This document shows, in pieces, positions 27,572-36,726 of a stretch of 64,000 nucleotides of DNA; position 1 is the stretch's first letter; each line of letters opens with the position of its first letter. The position numbers and the translations under genes are program-made. The stretch is from the NCBI RefSeq assembly GCF_013391105.1, contig NZ_CP058335.1:2542001-2606000 (forward strand). Direction: 5' to 3'. Source of the DNA: Natronomonas salina. GTDB lineage: Archaea; Halobacteriota; Halobacteria; Halobacteriales; Haloarculaceae. Below the pieces are notes generated by a model that made no database searches, was not told the origin of the DNA, and saw only the letters and a list, made by a program, of their open reading frames with translations.

Positions 27572-30292
27572 TCAGGTCGCCGGCACGGACGAATCAGCCG
27601 GGCTCTCGACCTCCTCGTCGGCCCGGCGCCGGTTCTTGACGACGAGTCCGCCGAGCAGGACCGCACCCGCGACGCGGACGGCCACGTCGATGGGGACCGT
27701 GTACAGCGTCGCCTGGATGCCGACCATCCCGACGACGGTCTCGGCCGGCATGAGGAGCACCCCCGGGACCGAGAGGAACAGCGCGGCGAGGGTGAACGCG
27801 ACCCGCTCCGCGCGGCTGACGTACGTCCGGTAGTAGCCGATGATGGCCGGCCCGAGCGCGTAGACGCCGGCGAACATCCCGAGGATGGGCACGACCACCT
27901 CCGGGAGGAAGTAGCCGACGTCGGCGACGTCGGACGCCGTCAGCACGGCGAAGTCCTGGACGGAGTCGACGCGGATGAGCATGATGCCGGGCGCGAAGAT
28001 GAACGCGAACGGCACCATGATCTTGTTGAGAGACAGCAGGAACGCCTGTCTCCCCGTCTCGAAGGCGTCGGACTTCGCGATCCCGGAGGCGGCGTAGGCC
28101 GCGACGGCGACCGGCGGCGTCACGTCGGCCATCAGGCCGAGGTAGAGGACGAAGAGGTGCGCCCCGATCATCGCGACGCCGAACTCGGGGAGCGTCGGGC
28201 TGAGCAGCGTGATGATGATGATGTACATCACGGTGGTCGGCATCCCCATGCCGACGATGATGGCCGCGACCCCGGTCAGCAGCAGCAGGACGACGAGCGA
28301 GTCGCCGGCGACCGAGACGATGAGCGACCGGAGGCTCCCGCCGAGCCCGGTGATGTTGATGATGCCGGGGATGATGCCGGCCGCGGCGACCGCCACGACG
28401 ACGACCGTCGCCGTCCGGGCGCCGTTGTCGAGGGACTTCAGGACGAACGTCCCGAAGGTGCCGGCCCGGCTCGTCGCGAAGTCGCTCCGGACGTGGTCGT
28501 CGATGGCTGCGGCGGCGTCGGTCACCGTGTCGTCCAGCTCCAGCAGCGGCGAGTCGCCGCGCGGTCGCGCCAGCAGCACGGGGATGGAGACGGCCGCGAT
28601 GATGAGATCGAGCTGGGAGAGCGCCGCGCGGAGGGCGGCCGCCGGTGCGAGGCCGGCGCCGCCGTCGCCGAGGAGGAACCCGATCACCGACGCGCCCGCG
28701 AGGTAGTGGGTGACCGCCGTCGCGACGAACAGCCCGCCGACCCCGCCGGCCAGTACCGGCCCGGTCTTTCGGTTGTACGCCGAGACGAGCGCGATGAGCG
28801 CGACGGTCGCGACGATGGTGAGCCAGCCGGCGCGACCGATCGAGCGCTGGGCGATGATGATGTAGTACAGCAGCAGCCCCAGCGGCACGAGGTAGAACCA
28901 CCCGTGTTTCATGTGCGGCGTGATGTCGAGCAGTTCCGAGCGGTCGAGCCCGCCGATGCCGTGCTTGGCGGCCTCGAGGTGGACCATCATCCACATCCCG
29001 AAGAAGAAGGCGATGGCTGGCAGCGTCGCGGCGATGATGACCGTCCGGTAGGGGATGGCGAGGTACTCGACGATGAGGAACGCCGCCGCGCCCATGACCG
29101 GCGGGAGGATCTGGCCGCCCGAAGAGACGGAGGACTCGACGGCGCCGGAGAACTCCGGCGAGTAGCCCGACCGCTTCATCAGCGGGATGGTCAGCGCGCC
29201 GGTCGTGACCGTGTTGGCGACCGAGGACCCGGAGATCATCCCCATGAACCCGGAGGAGACGACGCTGGCCTTCGCCGGGCCGCCGGTGCGGGTGCCGGTC
29301 AGCGAGTACGCGAGGTCGATGAACCACTTGCCCGCCCCCGACATCTCCAGGAACGCGCCGAAGAGGATGAAGATGTAGATGAACTGGACGCTGACCGCCA
29401 CCGGGATCCCCAGGATGCCCTCGACGGTGTACCAGAGGTTCTGGACGACCTGGTCCCAGCGGAGTTCGCTGGTCGCCAGCAGGCCGACGCCGGGCGCGTC
29501 GCGGGGGATGAGGTACCCGAACCGACCGTAGAGGATGAACAGGGTCACGAGCCCCGTCAACAGGAGGCCCAGCGCTCGCCGGGTGGCCTCCAGGACCAGC
29601 AGGATGGCGAGGACGGCCACCAGGTACGCGAAGGGCCGCGTCGCCAGCGGCCCCACCGCGATGGGTTCCAGGACGGGGTAGACCTCCCCGAGCGGCGCGG
29701 CCTGCCGGAGGCCGAACAGCCGGATGACGTTCGTGATCTCCCCGTCGAACTCGGTCAGGTAGTAGATGGTCGGCGCGAGCGACAGGGCGATGAGGACGAG
29801 GTCGACGGGCGTCACCCGGTCGAGCGACTCGTCGACGAACAGCCACCGGACGGCGTCCTGGAGGGTCTCCGTCCCGCGGGTGACCGGATGGTCACCCAGC
29901 CGGTCGCGGACCGCGATCGGGATCCGTCCGAGGTTCCGCGCCACGACGCCGTGGCCGTCGGACGTCGGATACAGCAGGAACGCCATTATCAGCGCGAAGT
30001 TGACGTGGATGGCCCGGACCTGCAGGTTCTGGAGGGACCCGATCCGTATCGTCTCCGGGACGGTCACCGTCTGTCCCAGTACGCTGAACGTGAAGGACAC
30101 CGGCAGGTTCACCTCGAAGATGAACCCGCGGGCGGCGAGCCATATCTGGAACAGCGAGAAGGTGATGCCGACGGCCGCGAGTGCGACGAGGGTCGCGCCC
30201 GTCAGCGACCGCTTCCGTTCGATCTCCTCGAGGACCTTGTCCGGGTCCTCGGCGCTCATCTCGTCCGTCGTATTCGCGGGGTCGTCTGGCAT
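27572..30292 (-). CDS. TRAP transporter fused permease (DctQ-DctM type, TAXI system)
   Basis: A 906-residue integral membrane protein with about 18-20 segments. It combines a small 4-TM part (N-terminal, near 40-200) and a large 12-TM DctM-like part, with the conserved S-G-S-S-V-A-N-T-V-T-T-G and M-G-M-P-T-T-V-M-Y motifs of 4TM/12TM fusion permeases. It imports organic acids or amino acids driven by Na+. The upstream DUF1850 and TAXI binding protein genes complete the system; its start lies two bases after the DUF1850 stop. Confidence 0.92.
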   Translation of the reverse strand: MPDDPANTTDEMSAEDPDKVLEEIERKRSLTGATLVALAAVGITFSLFQIWLAARGFIFEVNLPVSFTFSVLGQTVTVPETIRIGSLQNLQVRAIHVNFALIMAFLLYPTSDGHGVVARNLGRIPIAVRDRLGDHPVTRGTETLQDAVRWLFVDESLDRVTPVDLVLIALSLAPTIYYLTEFDGEITNVIRLFGLRQAAPLGEVYPVLEPIAVGPLATRPFAYLVAVLAILLVLEATRRALGLLLTGLVTLFILYGRFGYLIPRDAPGVGLLATSELRWDQVVQNLWYTVEGILGIPVAVSVQFIYIFILFGAFLEMSGAGKWFIDLAYSLTGTRTGGPAKASVVSSGFMGMISGSSVANTVTTGALTIPLMKRSGYSPEFSGAVESSVSSGGQILPPVMGAAAFLIVEYLAIPYRTVIIAATLPAIAFFFGMWMMVHLEAAKHGIGGLDRSELLDITPHMKHGWFYLVPLGLLLYYIIIAQRSIGRAGWLTIVATVALIALVSAYNRKTGPVLAGGVGGLFVATAVTHYLAGASVIGFLLGDGGAGLAPAAALRAALSQLDLIIAAVSIPVLLARPRGDSPLLELDDTVTDAAAAIDDHVRSDFATSRAGTFGTFVLKSLDNGARTATVVVVAVAAAGIIPGIINITGLGGSLRSLIVSVAGDSLVVLLLLTGVAAIIVGMGMPTTVMYIIIITLLSPTLPEFGVAMIGAHLFVLYLGLMADVTPPVAVAAYAASGIAKSDAFETGRQAFLLSLNKIMVPFAFIFAPGIMLIRVDSVQDFAVLTASDVADVGYFLPEVVVPILGMFAGVYALGPAIIGYYRTYVSRAERVAFTLAALFLSVPGVLLMPAETVVGMVGIQATLYTVPIDVAVRVAGAVLLGGLVVKNRRRADEEVESPADSSVPAT

Positions 30293-30294
30293 TG

Positions 30295-30768
30295 TCAGAG
30301 TCTGAACCGCGTCTCGATGCGTAGTTCGACGGTACCGCCGTCGGCGATCTCGGCGATGTCGTAGCGCTCGTCACCGACGACGAGGTCGTGGTCGGCGACG
30401 TGGCCGGTGGTGACCCGCAGCGGGTCGTAGCCCCGCTCGGGTGGGTAGTAGACGTACCGCCCGTCGACCTCGGTGACGTTCACCGTCGACGGTAGTCCGG
30501 CGCCGTAGGAGCTGAACTCCATCCGGGTCATCACCAGCTGTCCGTCTTCGGCGACGTAGACGTCTCGTACGAGCGTCTTCTCGACGCTGTGGGTGTACTC
30601 GACGATTATCTCGTCGTCCTCAGCGACGGGCGTGACCAGCAGTTCTTCTCCCTCGTCGTCCGTGACCACGAGGACGGTCTCGGTCGCCGCGACCGTCACG
30701 GCCCCGGTCGTGAGGACGCCGGCGCAGACGATCACGACCGCGATGACGAGCCACGCCCGGCGGGTCAC
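30295..30768 (-). CDS. DUF1850 domain protein of the TAXI-TRAP operon
   Basis: A 157-residue protein with one N-terminal membrane or signal segment (residues 4-28). The exported part has the DUF1850 pattern: V-E-Y-T-H-S-V-E-K-T (about 58-67), an E-F-S-S-Y-G-A-G-L-P block, and a positively charged tail. DUF1850 genes usually sit between TAXI binding proteins and TRAP permeases, as here (one base after the binding protein stop, two bases before the permease). An accessory function is inferred. Confidence 0.88.
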   Translation of the reverse strand: MTRRAWLVIAVVIVCAGVLTTGAVTVAATETVLVVTDDEGEELLVTPVAEDDEIIVEYTHSVEKTLVRDVYVAEDGQLVMTRMEFSSYGAGLPSTVNVTEVDGRYVYYPPERGYDPLRVTTGHVADHDLVVGDERYDIAEIADGGTVELRIETRFRL

Positions 30769-30769
30769 A

Positions 30770-31780
30770 CTACTCGAAGTAGGCGGCCGCGCCCTCGTGG
30801 AGCTCGATGGACATGCCGTCCTGGGCCGAGTCCTTGCTGATGAAGTCGGTCTTGATCGACAGGGCGTCGACGTTCTCGAAGATGGCCGTCGTGACGTCCT
30901 CGACGGCCTGGGCGTCGTACTCCGCGCGCGTGGCGATCATCGCCTGGACCGAGACGGTCGTGACGTCCTCCTCGATGCCCTCGTAGGTCCCCGCCGGGAT
31001 CGTGTCGTCGGCGAACCAGGAGGCGTCGTCCTTGGCGGCCTGCCGTTCCTCGTCGGACATCGACAGGACGTCCATGTCGGCGTTCTGCGCGAGGTCCTCG
31101 ATGGCGCCGACCGGCCAGCCGCCGACGACGAACGCCGCGTCGATGTCGCCGTTCTGGATCTGGTCGGCCGCCTGCGTGAAGTCGCTGTTCTGCTGGTCGA
31201 AGTCGTCCGGGGTGAGGCCGCCCGCGGACTCGAGGATCTGCAGGGCGTTGACCTGCGTCCCGCTGCCGAGGTCGCCCGTGTTGACCCGCATCCCCTCCAT
31301 GTCCGAGACGGACTCGATGCCCGCGTCGGGGCGGGTGACGATGTGGATGGTCTCCGGGTACAGCGTCGCCACGCCCTGGAGGTTGTCCACGGCGTTGCCC
31401 TGGAAGGCCTCGATACCCTCGCCGTTCTTCGCGAAGTAGGCGATGTCGTTCTGGATGAGCGCGAAGTCGGCGTCCCCGCTGGCCAGACTGCCGACGTTCT
31501 CGACGGACGCGCCCGTCGCGGAGACCTCCATGTTGTAGTCGGTCTCGTCCTCGACGACGGTCTCGAACTCCCCGGAGAGCGGGAAGTACGTCCCGCCGGT
31601 CCCGCCGGCGTGCCAGCGGATGGTGTTGCCGCCGCCGCCGTTGCCGCCGCCGTCGCTGTTGTTCCCGTTACCGCCGTCCCCGTTGCCGTTACCGGTACAG
31701 CCGGCGAGTCCGACCACACCGATTCCGGCAACCCCTTTCACGACATCCCGACGTCCGATGAACCGCTTGTCTCTCGACAT
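30770..31780 (-). CDS. TAXI family TRAP substrate-binding lipoprotein
   Basis: A 336-residue protein. A Tat signal (G-R-R-D-V-V-K-G at 9-16) and lipobox (L-A-G-C, Cys28) are followed by an Asn/Gly linker and a periplasmic-binding fold with G-G-T-G-G-T-Y-F-P-L-S-G and T-G-A-S-V-E-N-V, typical of TAXI (TRAP-associated extracytoplasmic immunogenic) proteins. Ligand unknown; family members bind glutamate, glutamine or other acids. It heads the operon with DUF1850 and the fused permease. A TTTTTATG box lies about 28 bases upstream. Confidence 0.92.
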   Translation of the reverse strand: MSRDKRFIGRRDVVKGVAGIGVVGLAGCTGNGNGDGGNGNNSDGGGNGGGGNTIRWHAGGTGGTYFPLSGEFETVVEDETDYNMEVSATGASVENVGSLASGDADFALIQNDIAYFAKNGEGIEAFQGNAVDNLQGVATLYPETIHIVTRPDAGIESVSDMEGMRVNTGDLGSGTQVNALQILESAGGLTPDDFDQQNSDFTQAADQIQNGDIDAAFVVGGWPVGAIEDLAQNADMDVLSMSDEERQAAKDDASWFADDTIPAGTYEGIEEDVTTVSVQAMIATRAEYDAQAVEDVTTAIFENVDALSIKTDFISKDSAQDGMSIELHEGAAAYFE

Positions 31781-31804
31781 ACGGCGATTATTGCCGCCCG
31801 CCGC

Positions 31805-31811
31805 ATAAAAA
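31805..31811 (-). promoter_or_regulatory. TATA-like box of the TAXI-TRAP operon
   Basis: TTTTTAT on the minus strand, about 28 bases before the ATG at 31780; supports a leaderless operon transcript. Confidence 0.55.
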
Positions 31812-31942
31812 GTTACTTAATACTCGGTCGTAGGTCGGTAGTTGAGTGCCGGTACCGGCGTTTTAGTTGAACCATTGGCACTTAGCGGTCGGTGGTCGGA
31901 CGGCGACCGGCCGGCGACCCGTCGAGGCGGCGGTCGGACCGC

Positions 31943-33322
31943 TCACTCGAGGGCCGACAGCAGTTCGACGGCGCGCTCGCCGAGCGCCTGCGGGGTCTCG
32001 GCGACGAGCTTCACGATGGCCTCCCGGCCGACCTCCCCGCGGTCGACGACGGCCGCCGGCCGGTCGCCGCCGGAGAAGACCTGCCGGGCGCCCCACTGCA
32101 TCGTGCTTCCCTCCCGGCGCTTGACGTCCTCCGGTTCGGCGTCGCGGTCGTACTCGGCGACCGCCCACTCCACGGCGTCGAGGGCGCTCTCGACGTCGTC
32201 GTCGAACCGGCAGTTGACGGCGAAGCGGAGTTCGGGGTGGAACTCGCGGGCCTCGAGCAGGAACCGGGCGACGTGGCTGGAGGCGCCGAAGCGGACGCCG
32301 CGGTTCGGCTGGACGCCGCCGACGGTCTTCGTGATGCGCCCCTCGACGGCCGCCGTCTCGTCGACGGCCTCGGCGTACCGCGTCGCGCCGACGACGTTCA
32401 TCCCCACCTCGGGGACGAGCGGGCGGACGTTCTCGGCGACGAACCACTCGACGACGTCGTGGACCGACTCCGCAGTGTCGTCCCGGCCGACCTCGTTCCG
32501 CAGCGCGGCGAGGTGGTGGACGGCGCCGGGCCCCTCGCCGACGTCGTGGTGGTACCGGACCGCCCGCTCCATGAACGCGACGCTGCGGCCGACGGCGTCG
32601 ACCAGCGGTTCGCCGTGCGCCAGGCGGGTGGCGATGGCCGACGAGAGCGTACAGCCCGAGCCGTGTGTCGCGTCGGTGTCGACGCGCGGGTGGCGGGCCG
32701 CCTCGATGGTGTCGGGCGTCACCAGCAGGTCCAGCACCTCGTCGCCGGGGACGTGGCCGCCGGTCACGAGCGCCGCGTCGGCGCCCATCGCGAGGAGGCG
32801 CTGGCCGGCGAGGCGGGCACCGGCCTCGTCCGGGTGGCCACTGCCACCTGCGTCGACGTCGGTGAGGACCGCCGCCTCGTCGGCGTTCGGGGTCACCAGC
32901 GTCGCCTCGGCGACCAGGTCCTCGTAGGCCGCCTCGGCCTCGCCGGCGAGCAGTCGGTCCCCCGACTCGGCGACCATCACCGGGTCGACCACCACCGGAC
33001 AGTCGAAGTCGGCGGCGTACGCCGCGACCGTCTCGACTACCTCGCTCGTCGCCAGCATCCCGGTCTTCACCGCCCGGACGTCGAAGTCCGACCGGACGGC
33101 CTCGATCTGGGCCTCGAGCTCGGCGACCGGGAGGACGTGACTCGACTCGACGCCCGTCGTGTTCTGGGCGGTCACGGCCGTGATCGCCGACGTGCCGAAG
33201 CCGCCCGTCGCCTCGATCGTCTTCAGGTCGGCCTGGATCCCGGCGCCGCCGCCGGAGTCGCTGCCCGCGATGGTGAGGACGACCGGCTTCGAGACCGGCG
33301 CCGGGGTGCGCGTCTCGCTCAT
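31943..33322 (-). CDS. thiDN: Bifunctional HMP/HMP-P kinase and ThiN thiamine-phosphate synthase
   Basis: A 459-residue fusion. Residues 10-265 are ThiD ([16 protein letters not shown] near 18, the anion-hole G-S-G-C-T-L-S-S near 230), which phosphorylates hydroxymethylpyrimidine twice. Residues about 290-455 are ThiN ([28 protein letters not shown]), the archaeal thiamine-phosphate synthase that replaces ThiE. Start at 33322 follows a TTTGTATTC element. I saw no TPP riboswitch. Upstream gene is divergent. Confidence 0.93.
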   Translation of the reverse strand: MSETRTPAPVSKPVVLTIAGSDSGGGAGIQADLKTIEATGGFGTSAITAVTAQNTTGVESSHVLPVAELEAQIEAVRSDFDVRAVKTGMLATSEVVETVAAYAADFDCPVVVDPVMVAESGDRLLAGEAEAAYEDLVAEATLVTPNADEAAVLTDVDAGGSGHPDEAGARLAGQRLLAMGADAALVTGGHVPGDEVLDLLVTPDTIEAARHPRVDTDATHGSGCTLSSAIATRLAHGEPLVDAVGRSVAFMERAVRYHHDVGEGPGAVHHLAALRNEVGRDDTAESVHDVVEWFVAENVRPLVPEVGMNVVGATRYAEAVDETAAVEGRITKTVGGVQPNRGVRFGASSHVARFLLEAREFHPELRFAVNCRFDDDVESALDAVEWAVAEYDRDAEPEDVKRREGSTMQWGARQVFSGGDRPAAVVDRGEVGREAIVKLVAETPQALGERAVELLSALE

Positions 33323-33412
33323 ACCTGGGGATATTCCTTGTGAATACAAATCGGTGGTGGTCGGTGTGCGGTCGTCGCAACGCCTTCACGGGCGCCCGAC
33401 GTAGGGGGAGGC

Positions 33413-33589
33413 ATGTACCGCGCCATCCTCCCGAACGGACAGCTGAAGTGCGACGACTACGAGCGCGGCGAGCGGGGCGTCGAACTGTACCGCGGGGACG
33501 GCGAGCTACTGGCGTTCGTACCGTACGAGAACCTGGAGGCGCTGCTCACCGAGGCGGCGTACGCCGGGGACGAGCCGTCGGTGCAGTAG
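33413..33589 (+). CDS. 58-residue conserved-type small protein
   Basis: An intact short frame with strong G/C third positions: M-Y-R-A-I-L-P-N-G ... V-E-L-Y-R-G-D-G-E-L-L-A-F-V-P-Y-E-N-L. The pattern suggests a small beta-sheet fold ending in a helix. It is divergent from thiDN and its stop codon abuts directly the stop of the next, opposing gene. Function unknown; I judge it real from composition and placement. Confidence 0.6.
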   Translation: MYRAILPNGQLKCDDYERGERGVELYRGDGELLAFVPYENLEALLTEAAYAGDEPSVQ

Positions 33590-33982
33590 TCAGACGTTGT
33601 CGGGCTTGTCCGCGTCGTCCTCGACGGCGCGCTTCATCGACTCGCGGCGCGACTTCGCGTCCCGGCCCGTACACTCGAGCAGGAAGTCGTTCTTCGCGTC
33701 GTTGGCGTCGCCCGCGGCGTCGACGTCGCCCGTCTCCATCAGCTCCTCGAGTTCGCGCTCGTGGAACTCGACGGCGAGCTTGTCCTTCTTGCCGGAGTAC
33801 TCGACGGCGCCGGCGACGATACGGTCGAACACGGGGTTCTTCGGCTCCTCGACGACGTAGAGGTCGCTGCCCTTGAACTCCTCCGTGGCGGTGATGGGGC
33901 CGAAGTAGTCCTCGATGGTTCCTTCCAGGTCGGGGACGCGTTCTTCGAGGTACTCCCCGCGGCGCATCTTGTACTCTTCCAT
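33590..33982 (-). CDS. DUF5611 family haloarchaeal protein
   Basis: A 130-residue protein starting M-E-E-Y-K-M-R-R-G-E-Y-L, as in DUF5611 proteins of haloarchaea (from memory). A beta-rich N-terminal half is followed by a charged C-terminal helix region with a single Cys. There are no membrane segments. It ends with zero gap against the 58-residue gene. Possible nucleic-acid or stress role is unknown. The longer upstream extension is rejected because the family start is clear. Confidence 0.78.
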   Translation of the reverse strand: MEEYKMRRGEYLEERVPDLEGTIEDYFGPITATEEFKGSDLYVVEEPKNPVFDRIVAGAVEYSGKKDKLAVEFHERELEELMETGDVDAAGDANDAKNDFLLECTGRDAKSRRESMKRAVEDDADKPDNV

Positions 33983-34111
33983 GGAGGAGATATTGGGACC
34001 CGGTGGTTTACAATAGTTTCGAGGGACTCGTGCCGGCACGTCGCGTTCCGGCCGGCCCGAGGTGCCCGCCGGCACGAAGTGCGCCCGCCGGCAGGTCGCG
34101 TCCCCGGCGAC

Positions 34112-34864
34112 TCACTCCGAGACGGTGGTCAGCCACGCCCCGCACTTCGGGCAGGGGTCGCCGTCGCGGTACGACGACTCGGCGTCCACCTCGAAGCCGC
34201 ACTCCGGACAGACGATCCGCCCCTCGGGGACGGTGATCCCCGACAGCGAATCGTCGTCGACCCCCTCCCCGAGCCCGGCCCGCTCCTCGGCGTCGGCCAC
34301 CGGCGCTCCGTCGTCGCTACCCGGGACGTCGGGGGCGTCCTCGGGGTCGTCCGCCAGCCCCTCGCCCTCCTCGTGGTCGTCGGGCCACTCGCCCGGGTCG
34401 CGCCCGCCGTCGTCGTCGTCCGTGAGGATCTCGGCGTCCTCCTCCTCGGGGTCGCGCTCCTCGAAGGCCTCGTCGGGTTCCTCGGCCAGTTCGTCGACCG
34501 CGGCCGCGGCCTCGTCGGCCGCCGCCCGGGCCGCCGGGTCGTCCGCGCCGGCCGGTTCGGGCCCCTCTTCGAGGGTCTCCGCGCCGTCGTTGTCACCGCC
34601 CTCGTCCATCGCGCGGTCGACGGCGCCGCCGAAGCCGCCGGTCCCGCCGGCCGCCGCGCCCTCGTCGATGTCCGCCTCGACCTCGCCGGCGTCGACGACG
34701 GTGGTCACCTCGGTGCTCTCGGAGACGACGCGCTCCTCCCCGCAGCGGCGGCACTGCTCGAGTTCCTTGACGACGGTCACGACCTCGCTTCCCTGTTCCT
34801 CGCGGTCGCGCTCGACCCCGGCGTCCTCGAAGGAGTGACCGAGGAACGAACATTTCAGTCCCAT
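34112..34864 (-). CDS. Haloarchaeal zinc-ribbon protein with long acidic linker
   Basis: A 250-residue protein. The N-terminal part (M-G-L-K-C-S-F-L-G-H) has a C-R-R-C knuckle (residues about 38-41). Residues about 60-210 are an acidic Asp/Glu/Ala/Gly linker. The C-terminal C-P-E-C-G-F and C-P-K-C-G form a second zinc ribbon. This architecture is common in haloarchaea but uncharacterised. The start is set by a TATAAA box (34890-34895, read as TTTATA on the minus strand) 28 bases upstream. Confidence 0.78.
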   Translation of the reverse strand: MGLKCSFLGHSFEDAGVERDREEQGSEVVTVVKELEQCRRCGEERVVSESTEVTTVVDAGEVEADIDEGAAAGGTGGFGGAVDRAMDEGGDNDGAETLEEGPEPAGADDPAARAAADEAAAAVDELAEEPDEAFEERDPEEEDAEILTDDDDGGRDPGEWPDDHEEGEGLADDPEDAPDVPGSDDGAPVADAEERAGLGEGVDDDSLSGITVPEGRIVCPECGFEVDAESSYRDGDPCPKCGAWLTTVSE

Positions 34865-34889
34865 TATCACGGTGTGTCGGTGTCGAAGG

Positions 34890-34895
34890 TATAAA
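34890..34895 (-). promoter_or_regulatory. TATA box of the acidic zinc-ribbon gene
   Basis: TTTATA on the minus strand about 28 bases before the ATG at 34864; fits a leaderless start. Confidence 0.55.
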
Positions 34896-35051
34896 TGTTC
34901 AGTTGAAAACGGACGGCGGCGCGGCCGAAACCGCCTCGTCGACCCCTTCGAACGGGTCGAACGGGGGTCGCGTGGTCTCTCTGTGGTCGCATATCTGCCG
35001 TGTGAGCGGACGCGCGCGCTGCTGCTCGGGACTCCCTTGCCGCTCGGTTTT

Positions 35052-35223
35052 CGAGGGTCTCGCTCGTTCCGGTCGCTCCGACCCTCGCTGCTCACGGCTC
35101 CCTTCGGTCGCCGTTCGCACGTTCCGAGGCCTCCCTTCGGTCGGCCTCGCTATACCTCGCGGTTCACTCCGTTCACCGCTCGGCACCTCGAGGGTTCGCT
35201 CCCTGCGGTCGCTCCGACCCTCG
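35052..35223. repeat. Cluster of five palindromic repeat units
   Basis: The intergenic 403 bases hold no gene. Five imperfect units are visible: CGAGGGT/ACCCTCG (35052-35087), ACGGC/GCCGT (35094-35114), CGAGGCC/GGCCTCG (35125-35149), GCGGT/ACCGC (35159-35179) and CGAGGGT/ACCCTCG (35189-35223). The three short units have an 11-base loop: TCCCTTCGGTC in two, TCACTCCGTTC in the third. The two outer units share most of their loop (GGTCGCTCCG). They look like a haloarchaeal intergenic palindrome family. Confidence 0.65.
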
Positions 35224-35267
35224 CGCTCCTCGAACAGTTAAGGCCACCCCCGGGCGAACGGGTACGT

Positions 35268-35570
35268 ATGCAGGCGAAGCCGGAGTACCGCGACCGCGAC
35301 GACACGGAGGTGGCGGTGCTCGACGCGCTCGTCGACCGGACCGAGGAGGGCATGACGGTGTTCGAACTGCGGTCCGGCGTCGAGACGGACATCGACGACC
35401 TCGAGGCGGCGCTGGCGGACCTCAAGGAGGAGGGCCTCATCACCGTCGAGAACGAGGAGGAGCCGATGCGCATCTACCCCGACGACCGGGTCGTCCCCGC
35501 CCACGAGACCGACGACGGGGAGGGCGGCGGCTCGCTGTTCGACCGACTCCGCGAGCGACTCGGCCTGTAG
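35268..35570 (+). CDS. Winged-helix-like small protein
   Basis: A 100-residue acidic protein. The pattern V-A-V-L-D-A-L-V-D-R-T-E-E-G-M-T-V-F-E-L-R, D-I-D-D-L-E-A-A-L-A-D-L-K-E-E-G-L-I-T-V is a helix-turn-helix plus wing, like small haloarchaeal winged-helix proteins (the DUF6432 group from memory). The C-terminal S-L-F-D-R-L-R-E-R-L-G-L may be an amphipathic helix. It may be a regulator, but no target is known. It lies 45 bases before the YgfZ-like gene. Confidence 0.75.
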   Translation: MQAKPEYRDRDDTEVAVLDALVDRTEEGMTVFELRSGVETDIDDLEAALADLKEEGLITVENEEEPMRIYPDDRVVPAHETDDGEGGGSLFDRLRERLGL

Positions 35571-35585
35571 GCGGAGTCGCGGCTG

Positions 35586-35590
35586 TTTTA
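35586..35590 (+). promoter_or_regulatory. TATA-like box of the YgfZ/GcvT-like gene
   Basis: TTTTA about 28 bases before the ATG at 35616; implies a separate leaderless start although a gene ends just upstream. Confidence 0.45.
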
Positions 35591-35615
35591 CCTCCCCGAC
35601 CCCTTTCGACCCACA

Positions 35616-36698
35616 ATGACTGTCGTCGCGGACCTCCAGGAAGACCACGGCGCGACGTTCACCGAGCGCGGCGGCCGCCAGGTCGTCGACCACTACGGCC
35701 GACCCGAGCGGGTCCACCGCGCCGTCCGGAACGTCGTCGGGGTGATCGAGATGGGGTACGGGGTCGTCGAGGTGACCGGCGACGACCGCGTCGAGTTCGT
35801 CGACAACGCCGTCTCCAACCGCGTCCCCGCCGAGGACGGCTGGGGCGTCTACGCGCTCCTGCTCGACCCGCAGGGCGGCATCGAGACGGACCTCTACGTC
35901 TTCAACGCGGGCGAGCGCCTGCTCTGCTTCGTCCCGCCGCAGCGGGCCGCCGACCTCGCCGAGGACTGGAGCGAGAAGACGTTCATCCAGGACGTCGAGG
36001 TGCGGGCCGCAACCGATGACTTCGGCGTGTTCGGCATCCACGGGCCGAAGGCCACCGAGAAGATCGCCTCGGTGCTCACCGGCCCCGGGTCGCCCGACGA
36101 GTCGCTGTCGTTCGTCCGCGGCACCGTCGGCGACTGGGGCGTCACTGTAATCCGCACCGACGACCTCACGGGCGAGGAGGGTTACGAGGTCGTCTGCGCG
36201 GCCGAGGACGCCGCGGAGGTCTTCGACGCGCTCGTCAACCACGGCCTCAACGCCGCGCCGTTCGGCTACCGGACGTTCGACTACCTGACCCTGGAGGCCG
36301 GGACGCCGATGTTCGAGACGGAACTGGAGGGGAACGTCCCGAACGTCCTCGGCCTCCGGAACGCCCTGGACTTCGAGAAGGGCTGCTACGTGGGCCAGGA
36401 GGTCGTCTCGAAGATCGAGAACCGCGGTCAGCCCTCCCGTCGACTCGTCGGACTCCGCCCCGAGTCGGTACCGACCCGCGGCTCCGCGGTCTTCGCCGGC
36501 GACGAGCACGTCGGCGAGGTCACGCGCGCCGACCGCAGTCCCGCCCTCGATGCGCCCGCCGCGATGGCGCTGGTCGACTACGACCTCGCCGCCGACGAAC
36601 TGACCGTCCGCGTCGACGGCGAGGACGTCCCGGCGGAACTCGCCGACCTGCCGTTCGTCGAGGGTTCGGCGCGGTCCCGGCGTTTGCCGCAGTACTGA
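35616..36698 (+). CDS. YgfZ/GcvT-like folate-binding protein
   Basis: A 360-residue protein of the aminomethyltransferase fold. The K-G-C-Y-V-G-Q-E motif (near 255) is the signature of YgfZ/IbaF57 proteins, which help maintain Fe-S enzymes with tetrahydrofolate or a related pterin; plain GcvT enzymes lack the Cys. The N-terminal part has the GcvT start R-N-V-V-G-V-I-E-M-G-Y-G. It could alternatively be a GcvT-like enzyme of other function. Cytoplasmic. It converges with nadE. Confidence 0.85.
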   Translation: MTVVADLQEDHGATFTERGGRQVVDHYGRPERVHRAVRNVVGVIEMGYGVVEVTGDDRVEFVDNAVSNRVPAEDGWGVYALLLDPQGGIETDLYVFNAGERLLCFVPPQRAADLAEDWSEKTFIQDVEVRAATDDFGVFGIHGPKATEKIASVLTGPGSPDESLSFVRGTVGDWGVTVIRTDDLTGEEGYEVVCAAEDAAEVFDALVNHGLNAAPFGYRTFDYLTLEAGTPMFETELEGNVPNVLGLRNALDFEKGCYVGQEVVSKIENRGQPSRRLVGLRPESVPTRGSAVFAGDEHVGEVTRADRSPALDAPAAMALVDYDLAADELTVRVDGEDVPAELADLPFVEGSARSRRLPQY

Positions 36699-36726
36699 CC
36701 TGGAGGGTTCGGTCTGCTGTCCTTGT

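Noticed and set aside
31781-33412. TPP riboswitch before thiDN
   Set aside because: No THI-box-like conserved pairing was visible in the short upstream region.
34899-35241. Frames of about 95-230 codons across the palindrome cluster
   Set aside because: They follow the repeat units and give Arg/Ser-rich products; not a gene.
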